A stretch of DNA of 9,275 nucleotides from Flavobacteriaceae bacterium UBA5079 (GTDB taxonomy: Bacteria > Bacteroidota > Bacteroidia > Flavobacteriales > Flavobacteriaceae): NCBI GenBank assembly GCA_002414705.1, contig DIAL01000122.1:28048-37322 (forward strand). The letters run 5' to 3'. Shown piece by piece: positions 1-5,647 of the stretch. The position numbers were made by a program, and so were the translations under genes. The notes under the pieces are model-generated. The model searched no databases. It saw only the letters and a program-made list of their open reading frames with translations, and had not been told where the DNA came from. Position 1 is the first letter of the stretch. Each line of letters begins with the position of its first letter.

Positions 1-840
1 AACAAGGAAAAAACAGGTGCTCGTATAGAGGTTTTTTTATTGAGAGAATTAAATGAAGAACAACGCCTTTGGGATGTGTTGGTAGATCCAGCTAGAAAAA
101 TCCGTATTGGTAATAAACTATACTTTGGAGAAGGTGATTCTTTAGTCGCTGAAGTTATTGATAACACAACATCTAGAGGTCGTACACTTCGCTTTCTGTA
201 TGATGGTTCTTACAGAGATTTTAGAGCGAAATTAACCGAGCTTGGTGAAACACCTTTGCCTAAATATATCAAGCGAGAGGTAGAGCCAGAAGATCAAGAA
301 CGTTATCAAACTATTTTTGCAAAAAAAGAAGGCGCTGTTGCAGCTCCAACTGCTGGTTTACACTTTTCTAAACATCTTTTAAAGCGATTGGAAATTAAAG
401 GCGTAAAATTTGCTGAAGTAACATTACATGTTGGACTTGGAACATTTAATCCTGTAGAGGTTGAAGATTTATCAAAGCATAAAATGGATAGTGAGGAAAT
501 CATTATTGAAAAACCTGCTGTTAATACTATTAACAACGCTATCAAAGAAAAAAGACGTATTTGTGCAGTAGGAACAACAGCTATGCGCTCTATAGAAAGT
601 TCGGTTTCTTCAAGTGGTACCTTGAATGAATTTGATGGTTGGTCTAATAAATTTATTTTTCCTCCTTATGATTTTAGTATTGCTAATTGTATGATTACTA
701 ATTTTCATACACCAAAATCAACACTGTTAATGATGGTTTCTGCTTTTGCTGGTCATGATTTTGTTAAGAGAGCTTATGAAGAAGCCGTTAAAGAAAAATA
801 CAAATTTTATAGCTATGGTGATGCCATGCTAATTATATAA
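1..840 (+). CDS. queA: S-adenosylmethionine:tRNA ribosyltransferase-isomerase QueA (5' end missing)
   Basis: QueA transfers and isomerises the ribosyl part of S-adenosylmethionine onto 7-aminomethyl-7-deazaguanine at tRNA position 34, giving epoxyqueuosine, the penultimate step of queuosine synthesis in the cytoplasm. The reading frame is open from the first base (Asn-Lys-Glu-Lys...), so the gene starts upstream; 279 residues are visible and roughly 70 N-terminal ones are missing relative to the usual ~350. Family signatures are seen in order: [49 protein letters not shown] and, near the C-terminus, the YSYGDAM block. The C-terminus is complete, ending at TAA 838-840, and a strong terminator follows at once. 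A TTG codon at position 40 is internal and is not the start. The identification is secure from these motifs; what lies upstream cannot be seen. Confidence 0.96.
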   Translation, partial: NKEKTGARIEVFLLRELNEEQRLWDVLVDPARKIRIGNKLYFGEGDSLVAEVIDNTTSRGRTLRFLYDGSYRDFRAKLTELGETPLPKYIKREVEPEDQERYQTIFAKKEGAVAAPTAGLHFSKHLLKRLEIKGVKFAEVTLHVGLGTFNPVEVEDLSKHKMDSEEIIIEKPAVNTINNAIKEKRRICAVGTTAMRSIESSVSSSGTLNEFDGWSNKFIFPPYDFSIANCMITNFHTPKSTLLMMVSAFAGHDFVKRAYEEAVKEKYKFYSYGDAMLII

Positions 841-851
841 TAAACATGTTT

Positions 852-880
852 AAAAAGCCTTGTTTTTGCAAGGCTTTTTT
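852..880 (+). terminator. Intrinsic terminator of queA
   Basis: There is a perfect 11-bp inverted repeat: left arm 852-862 (AAAAAGCCTTG), a six-base loop, and right arm 869-879. The T run of the right arm continues to 880. It starts 11 bases after the queA stop codon. The A tract on the 5' side means it could also work on the opposite strand, but no minus-strand gene approaches here. It leaves only 30 bases before the rlmN start codon. Confidence 0.9.
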
Positions 881-910
881 ATTCCTTTCATTTACCCATA
901 ACAATTTTAT

Positions 911-1948
911 ATGAGTGATAAAAAAGACATACGCGCACTAACCAAAGATCAATTACGAGACTTTTTTGAAAAAGAAGGCGATCAAGCATTTCGTGGTAAT
1001 CAGGTTTATGAGTGGCTTTGGAGTAAATCCGCACATACGTTTACCGATATGACAAATTTGTCCAAAGAAACACGTAGTATGCTTGAGGAAAACTTTGTTA
1101 TCAACCATATTAAAGTGGATGATATGCAAAAAAGTAGTGATGGCACGATTAAAAATGCCGTAAAATTGCATGATGGGTTAATTGTAGAGTCGGTTTTAAT
1201 TCCAACAAAATCCCGAACAACTGCATGCGTATCTAGCCAAGTTGGTTGTAGTTTAGATTGTAAATTTTGTGCTACGTCTCGTTTAAAGCGTATGCGAAAT
1301 TTAAATCCAGATGAAATTTATGATCAGGTTGTGGCTATTGATAATGAAAGTCGTTTATATCATGACAGACCATTAAGTAATATTGTTTTTATGGGCATGG
1401 GAGAACCACTCATGAATTACAATAATGTACTGAAAGCTATAGATAAAATTACTTCTCCGGAAGGTTTAGGCATGTCACCAAAGCGTATTGTAGTGTCCAC
1501 ATCTGGCGTGCCTAAAATGATTAAAAAAATGGCAGATGAGGACGTTAAATTTAAATTAGCGGTTTCACTTCACTCTGCAATAGATGAAGTTAGAACATCT
1601 ATTATGCCTTTCAATGCCACGTTCCCGTTAAAGGATTTACGTGAAGCATTGGAGTATTGGTATGCCAAAACAAAAAATAGAATTACTTATGAGTACGTTG
1701 TTTGGAAAGGTATTAATGACCAGAAAAAGGATGTAGATGCGTTAATTGATTTCTGCAAGTTTGCACCAAGTAAAGTAAACTTAATTGAGTATAATCCTAT
1801 AGATGACGGGATGTTTCAACAAGCAAATGATGAAGCCATCAATATGTATGTAAGCATGCTTGAAAGACATAATATTACAGTAACCGTAAGGCGCTCTCGC
1901 GGAAAAGATATTGATGCTGCTTGTGGTCAGTTAGCTAATAAGTCATAA
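911..1948 (+). CDS. rlmN: Dual-specificity RNA methyltransferase RlmN (radical SAM)
   Basis: RlmN is a radical-SAM enzyme that makes 2-methyladenosine at A2503 of 23S rRNA and at A37 of some tRNAs. The 345-residue protein has the family's usual length. The catalytic elements are visible: the 4Fe-4S motif CxxxCxxC at Cys113, Cys117 and Cys120; an upstream Cys106 in CVSSQVGC, matching E. coli Cys118; the GMGEP SAM-binding motif at 162-166; and C-terminal Cys338 in DIDAACGQL, matching the methyl-carrying Cys355 of E. coli. The N-terminal accessory domain (about 1-80, with FRGNQVYEWLW) is the RlmN/Cfr-type HhH-like domain. The start at 911 fits the family N-terminus and has only AT-rich sequence before it, normal for Bacteroidota. 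Cfr, the resistance paralogue that methylates C8, is less likely because of the strong RlmN-type N-terminus and the housekeeping context. Confidence 0.96.
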   Translation: MSDKKDIRALTKDQLRDFFEKEGDQAFRGNQVYEWLWSKSAHTFTDMTNLSKETRSMLEENFVINHIKVDDMQKSSDGTIKNAVKLHDGLIVESVLIPTKSRTTACVSSQVGCSLDCKFCATSRLKRMRNLNPDEIYDQVVAIDNESRLYHDRPLSNIVFMGMGEPLMNYNNVLKAIDKITSPEGLGMSPKRIVVSTSGVPKMIKKMADEDVKFKLAVSLHSAIDEVRTSIMPFNATFPLKDLREALEYWYAKTKNRITYEYVVWKGINDQKKDVDALIDFCKFAPSKVNLIEYNPIDDGMFQQANDEAINMYVSMLERHNITVTVRRSRGKDIDAACGQLANKS

Positions 1949-2070
1949 ATACGAGAAAAGGATTTTTATTTACTTTTCATCTTTTTTTTAGTTTAATCTA
2001 TCGACCATCAAAATAGTTTTTCACACGCTTTTTTAGTAATTTCGCTATTGTATAATAGCCAGATTCGCTT

Positions 2071-3048
2071 TTGAAAATAGTTGAACAAATAAAACAACCA
2101 GTAGATTATGAAATGGAACTTTTTGAACAAAAGTTTCAGTTGGCTATGTCTTCAAAAGTAGCACTACTTAACAGAATTACCCATTATATTGTAAATAGAA
2201 AAGGGAAGCAAATGCGACCTATGTTTGTTTTTTTGGTGGCTAAAATGGTTTCCAATGGCGAAGTTAGCGAGCGTACCTATCGTGGTGCTTCTGTTATAGA
2301 ACTGATTCATACAGCTACTTTAGTCCATGATGATGTTGTGGATGATAGTAACAGACGTCGTGGCTTCTTTTCCATAAATGCGCTTTGGAAAAATAAAATT
2401 GCTGTTCTTATTGGCGATTTTCTGCTGTCCAAAGGTTTATTGCTTTCTATTGATAATAATGATTTCGATTTGTTAAAAATCATCTCTATAGCTGTTCGGG
2501 AAATGAGTGAGGGCGAATTGCTTCAAATTGAAAAAGCCCGAAAACTAGATATTACTGAAGCCATTTATTACGAGATTATTCGTCAAAAAACAGCAACCTT
2601 AATAGCAGCTTGTTGTAGTTTGGGTGCTGCTTCTGTAAAACCGGAATCCGATCATGTGGAGCGTATGCGTAAGTTTGGAGAACTTATAGGTATGGCATTT
2701 CAAATAAAAGATGATTTGTTTGATTATGGTACCGAGAAAATAGGCAAGCCAACTGGCATTGATATTAAAGAGCAAAAAATGACCTTACCGCTTATATACG
2801 TTCTTAATACAGTTTCTAAAAAAGATAAAAATTGGATTATCAACTCCATAAAAAATCACAATAAAGATAAAAAACGTGTCAACCAGGTTATTACATTTGT
2901 TAAAGAAAACGGTGGTTTAGACTATGCCATTACCAAAATGAAAGCTTTTCAATCAGAAGCTTTAGAAATTTTAAATACCTATCCTAAATCTGATTATCGT
3001 GATTCATTAGAACTGATGGTGAATTACGTAATCCAACGCAAAAAATAA
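2071..3048 (+). CDS. Long-chain polyprenyl diphosphate synthase (TTG start)
   Basis: This trans-type isoprenyl diphosphate synthase adds isopentenyl diphosphate units to an allylic primer; the product is probably the side-chain precursor of menaquinone. The 325 residues carry GKQMRP at 45-50, the first aspartate-rich motif DDVVD at 87-91 followed by RRRG, and the second motif DDLFD at 214-218. The residues 4-5 positions before the first motif are small (Ala82, Thr83) rather than aromatic, which in this family points to long products. Flavobacteria commonly use MK-6, so a hexaprenyl product is an inference. The start is taken as TTG 2071: an in-frame stop lies at 2056-2058, and the next ATG (2113) would remove 14 residues (KIVEQIKQP...) that resemble the flavobacterial N-terminus. 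No Shine-Dalgarno sequence is evident. The exact chain length, and so an ispB- or hepT-type name, is not settled. Confidence 0.93.
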   Translation: MKIVEQIKQPVDYEMELFEQKFQLAMSSKVALLNRITHYIVNRKGKQMRPMFVFLVAKMVSNGEVSERTYRGASVIELIHTATLVHDDVVDDSNRRRGFFSINALWKNKIAVLIGDFLLSKGLLLSIDNNDFDLLKIISIAVREMSEGELLQIEKARKLDITEAIYYEIIRQKTATLIAACCSLGAASVKPESDHVERMRKFGELIGMAFQIKDDLFDYGTEKIGKPTGIDIKEQKMTLPLIYVLNTVSKKDKNWIINSIKNHNKDKKRVNQVITFVKENGGLDYAITKMKAFQSEALEILNTYPKSDYRDSLELMVNYVIQRKK

Positions 3049-3063
3049 TTTTTTTTAGCGTCA

Positions 3064-3090
3064 GGCAACCTTTAGTATAAAATTTGCGTC
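3064..3090 (+). promoter_or_regulatory. Candidate ECF-type promoter of the sigma operon
   Basis: GGCAACC at 3064-3070 and CGTC at 3087-3090 are separated by 16 bases. This resembles the general bipartite layout of extracytoplasmic-function sigma promoters, with an AAC-containing -35 element and a CGTC-like -10 element about 16 bases apart. It lies 19 bases before the start codon of the ECF sigma gene, where an autoregulated promoter would be expected. The assignment rests on pattern and position only. The Bacteroidota housekeeping consensus TAnnTTTG is also approximated here (AAAATTTG, 3079-3086), so a housekeeping promoter is an alternative. Confidence 0.5.
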
Positions 3091-3109
3091 TTTATTAATA
3101 GAAGCTCTA

Positions 3110-3691
3110 ATGAAAGCAATTTTGAAGGTTATTCAACTACATAAAAATAATACATCGCTGATTAAAAAGGCGGCTACAAACAATCGAGAAGCCCAACAAT
3201 TGCTTTTTGATACGCATGCGCCAAAAATGTTAAGCATTTGTAGGTATTATGTAAAAGATATCCAAAAAGCCGAAGAGGTTATGCTTAACGGTTTTCTTAA
3301 AGCATTCACGCACTTAAAACAGTTTCAGGATCTAGGTAGTTTTGAAGGCTGGCTGCGTAAAATTATGGTTCGCGAAGCTATATCTTATTTGAGGCAAGAA
3401 AAAAATATTGAGTTTCCTGTAGATGATATGGAATCAGGCCCATATCAAGAAAGCTACAACAATATTCATAGTCATATGGATGTCGAGCAAATCCAACAAC
3501 TAATAGATCAGTTACCAGAAGGGTATAAAATGGTATTTGTTATGTATGCCATTGAAGGCTATAAACACCAAGAAATTGCTAATATGCTTAATATTACCGA
3601 AGGCACTTCAAAATCGCAATTATTTAAAGCGCGCAAACAGCTTCAATACGAATTTCAAGCACTAAACACATCGCATTATGGCACCAAATAA
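3110..3691 (+). CDS. RNA polymerase ECF-type sigma-70 factor
   Basis: This is a 193-residue extracytoplasmic-function sigma factor that would direct RNA polymerase to a small regulon. Sigma region 2 spans about 33-96 (FDTHAPKMLSICRYYV, then GSFEGWLRKIMVREAISYLR, the region 2.3-2.4 DNA-melting and -10 recognition part). An acidic linker follows at about 101-125. Region 4 spans about 127-180 and has the typical LPEGYKMVFVMYAIEGYKHQEIA stretch, followed by a helix-turn-helix ending in SKSQLFKARKQL. Regions 1.1 and 3 are absent, as expected for ECF. The gene overlaps the next one by 14 bases, so the two are probably translationally coupled, the usual arrangement for a sigma factor and its regulator. 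A possible self-recognised promoter lies at 3064-3090. No Shine-Dalgarno sequence is seen. The sigma identity is firm; the signal and regulon are unknown. Confidence 0.95.
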   Translation: MKAILKVIQLHKNNTSLIKKAATNNREAQQLLFDTHAPKMLSICRYYVKDIQKAEEVMLNGFLKAFTHLKQFQDLGSFEGWLRKIMVREAISYLRQEKNIEFPVDDMESGPYQESYNNIHSHMDVEQIQQLIDQLPEGYKMVFVMYAIEGYKHQEIANMLNITEGTSKSQLFKARKQLQYEFQALNTSHYGTK

Positions 3692-4466
3692 ATTGGAAAA
3701 TAACTTAAAGAAAACGCTTGAAGCACGCGAAATACAGCCGTCTTCCAATGCATGGAATCAACTGTCTAATTCGTTAGATATACAGGATAAAAAATCATCA
3801 AAAAAATACATCTGGTTTTTGGGTATTGCGGCAAGTATTGTTGGCTTATTGTTTGTGGTGAATACGTTACAGCCTTTTCAAGAAATAGAAAGCATACCAA
3901 TGCCAACCGTTGTAACTACTGATTCTGATAAGAATTTAAAAATTGAAAATATATCAAAAGGTACAAATGCTGTAAACAATACTGAAGTTTCTGTGACCAA
4001 TTCAGAAGAAGAAAATGTCCCTTTACTAGACCCTAAAGTGACGACAGATTCTCCAAAGAATAGAACATCAACATCTAAAAATACGTTAGAAACACGTTAC
4101 GCATTAGTTGAAAATAATGAAACACAAACAGTGTCTCCAAATAATACTGAAAATCTTCAAAATGGCAAAATAGAAAGTAAGGCGTTAAATAATTTGACTT
4201 CAGAAAATGTGATAGCTAATAACGATGGGATAAATTCGTCTTCCAATTCAGCCTTAAATTCAGAAGTAGATGCCTTATTGAAACAGGCAAAATCAAAAGT
4301 TTCAACTATAACAACTTCGGAGAAAACACATTATAAAATCAACCCAAATAGTTTATTAGAGGATGTAGAAACAGATTTAGAAATCTCATTTCGGGATAAA
4401 GTTTTTGAGTCTATAAAAACAAACTTCACCATAGTAAAAACAGCGGTTGCCGACCGTAATAATTAA
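3678..4466 (+). CDS. Single-pass membrane protein, candidate anti-sigma factor
   Basis: I do not assign this 262-residue protein to a named anti-sigma family: neither a zinc-binding HxxxCxxC motif nor a FecR-type periplasmic domain is visible. It has three parts. Residues 1-43 are a charged, probably cytoplasmic segment with an amphipathic start (NKLENNLKKTLEAREIQPSSNAWNQL). Residues 44-62 are one hydrophobic helix (IWFLGIAASIVGLLFVV). Residues 63-262 are a presumably periplasmic tail, rich in Asn, Thr, Ser and Glu and probably disordered to about 195, then a predicted helical end (SEVDALLKQAKSKV at 195-208, and ISFRDKVFESIKTNF at 236-250). The start overlaps the ECF sigma gene by 14 bases, and the outer-membrane protein gene begins 28 bases downstream. 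Position and topology suggest that the N-terminus binds the sigma factor and the tail senses the periplasm. That role is inferred. To my recollection, similar proteins accompany this type of sigma gene in other flavobacteria. Confidence 0.8.
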   Translation: MAPNKLENNLKKTLEAREIQPSSNAWNQLSNSLDIQDKKSSKKYIWFLGIAASIVGLLFVVNTLQPFQEIESIPMPTVVTTDSDKNLKIENISKGTNAVNNTEVSVTNSEEENVPLLDPKVTTDSPKNRTSTSKNTLETRYALVENNETQTVSPNNTENLQNGKIESKALNNLTSENVIANNDGINSSSNSALNSEVDALLKQAKSKVSTITTSEKTHYKINPNSLLEDVETDLEISFRDKVFESIKTNFTIVKTAVADRNN

Positions 4467-4494
4467 TAATTTCATCAATTTAAATCAAACAGTT

Positions 4495-5574
4495 ATGCAA
4501 AACACTATCAAATTTTTAGTAGGCTTTATACTCTTTCTTGTTGTGCAATTAAGTTTCTCACAGGACCTTAATAATAGTCAGCAAATCACCCAACTTCAGG
4601 AGCAGAAAGCAATTGTTCAGAATGAAGAAAAAAAACAGCTAAAAGAAGCTGTTGAGGCTATTAATATCCGTTTGGATAGTAAAGAAATTTCGCAAGAAGA
4701 AGCATCTCAATTAAAAACAGCTGTAGCTGAAAAGCACGCATTAAATATTGAAAATAGGTTGGCTATTATTGATAACCGGATTGCTTTATTAGAACGAAAT
4801 GAAACCGTTACACAGGACACAGGAGCTACTTTAGATGGTTTTGTACTTCAAATTGGAAAAAGTGAAGATTCTGATGAGTACGATATTGGGAGTGTTTATA
4901 TTGGTCCACAATCTAAAAAGAAACCACGAGTTTTTGATAAGCGAACAACAAGTGATATGGTTTTTGCTATTGGTTTTAATAATGCTATTATAGAAGGACA
5001 ATCTTTAAATGATTCTCCTTATAAAATTGGTGGTTCAGGATTTGTAGAATTAGGTTGGGCTTGGAAAACGCGTGTTTTTGAAAACTCTAATGTCGTTCGA
5101 TTTAAATATGGATTATCTATACAGTGGAATAAATTAGACATCAAGGATAATTTATATTTTGCTGAAGAAAATGATGTGGTTACTTTGGAGGAATACCCCT
5201 TAAACTTAAGTAAATCGAAATTTAGAACAACCAATTTGGTTATTCCTATGCATTTTGAATTTGGACCTTCCAAAAAAATAGAACGCGATGATTATTTTAG
5301 ATATTCAACCTACAGAAAATTCAAATTTGGAATAGGTGGTTATGGTGGAATTGTATTACAGTCGCTTCAGAAACTAAAGTATGATGAAAATGGAAGTAAA
5401 CAAAAAGATAAATTTAAGGATTACAACACCAATAATTTTGTTTACGGTTTGAGTAGCTATATTTCTTGGGGAAATGTGGGTATTTATGCAAAATATGATT
5501 TGTCCACCATATTTAAAGATCAAGCCATTGACCAAAATAATATCTCTTTAGGTTTGCGTTTTGATATGGATTAA
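4495..5574 (+). CDS. Exported coiled-coil plus outer-membrane beta-barrel protein
   Basis: This 359-residue protein has a clear signal peptide (IKFLVGFILFLVVQLSFS, predicted cleavage near Ser22-Gln23). No lipobox cysteine is seen. Residues about 25-103 are a charged, Gln/Glu/Lys/Ala-rich helical segment with heptad-like hydrophobic spacing (LQEQKAIVQNEEKKQLKEAV, ENRLAIIDNRIALLE), probably a periplasmic coiled coil. Residues about 110-359 alternate polar and hydrophobic residues with many aromatic and glycine positions (GFVELGWAWKTRVF, FKFGIGGYGGIVL, YGLSSYISWGNVGIYAKYDL) and end in a strand, SLGLRFDMD. This fits a small outer-membrane barrel of about 8-10 strands. The start is placed at ATG 4495 because the signal peptide begins there; a TTG at 4447 in the same frame would add a polar extension before it and overlap the previous gene. 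It closes the sigma-factor operon. The function is unknown; a sensor or an envelope structural protein is plausible. Confidence 0.85.
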   Translation: MQNTIKFLVGFILFLVVQLSFSQDLNNSQQITQLQEQKAIVQNEEKKQLKEAVEAINIRLDSKEISQEEASQLKTAVAEKHALNIENRLAIIDNRIALLERNETVTQDTGATLDGFVLQIGKSEDSDEYDIGSVYIGPQSKKKPRVFDKRTTSDMVFAIGFNNAIIEGQSLNDSPYKIGGSGFVELGWAWKTRVFENSNVVRFKYGLSIQWNKLDIKDNLYFAEENDVVTLEEYPLNLSKSKFRTTNLVIPMHFEFGPSKKIERDDYFRYSTYRKFKFGIGGYGGIVLQSLQKLKYDENGSKQKDKFKDYNTNNFVYGLSSYISWGNVGIYAKYDLSTIFKDQAIDQNNISLGLRFDMD

Positions 5575-5606
5575 AAACCACCAGTAAGTGCTATTTGAAT
5601 TAGTAT

Positions 5607-5640
5607 AAAAAAGGCTTCAAATTAATTTGAAGCCTTTTTT
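5607..5640. terminator. Bidirectional intrinsic terminator between convergent genes
   Basis: There is a 15-bp perfect inverted repeat, 5607-5621 (AAAAAAGGCTTCAAA) with 5626-5640, around a TTAA loop. A-run and T-run flanks lie on both sides, so each strand reads as a GC-containing stem followed by a U tract. It sits 32 bases after the stop of the barrel-protein gene and 7 bases beyond the stop of the minus-strand peptidase gene (5648), so it can end both transcripts. Confidence 0.92.
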
Positions 5641-5647
5641 ATTGTTT

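Noticed and set aside
40..42. TTG as a start codon for queA
   Set aside because: The frame is open to base 1 and the preceding codons (GARIEVFL) continue the QueA domain, so the gene is cut by the window edge rather than starting here.
1955..1990. Possible terminator after rlmN: GAAAAG/CTTTTC with a 12-base loop followed by a T run
   Set aside because: The stem is only 6 bp and mostly A:T with a large loop; termination here is possible but not supported enough to list.
2037..2056. TAATTTCG and TATAAT as promoter elements of the polyprenyl synthase gene
   Set aside because: Both resemble -7/-10 elements, but neither has a recognisable upstream partner at the right spacing, and such strings are frequent in AT-rich DNA.
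3037..3060. Hairpin CGC-A6 / T8-A-GCG across the stop codon of the polyprenyl synthase gene
   Set aside because: It is nearly all A:T with a bulge and has no T tract after it; probably a by-product of homopolymer runs.
4447..4494. Longer start for the barrel protein at TTG 4447
   Set aside because: It would overlap the previous gene and put a polar stretch before a good signal peptide; ATG 4495 is better.
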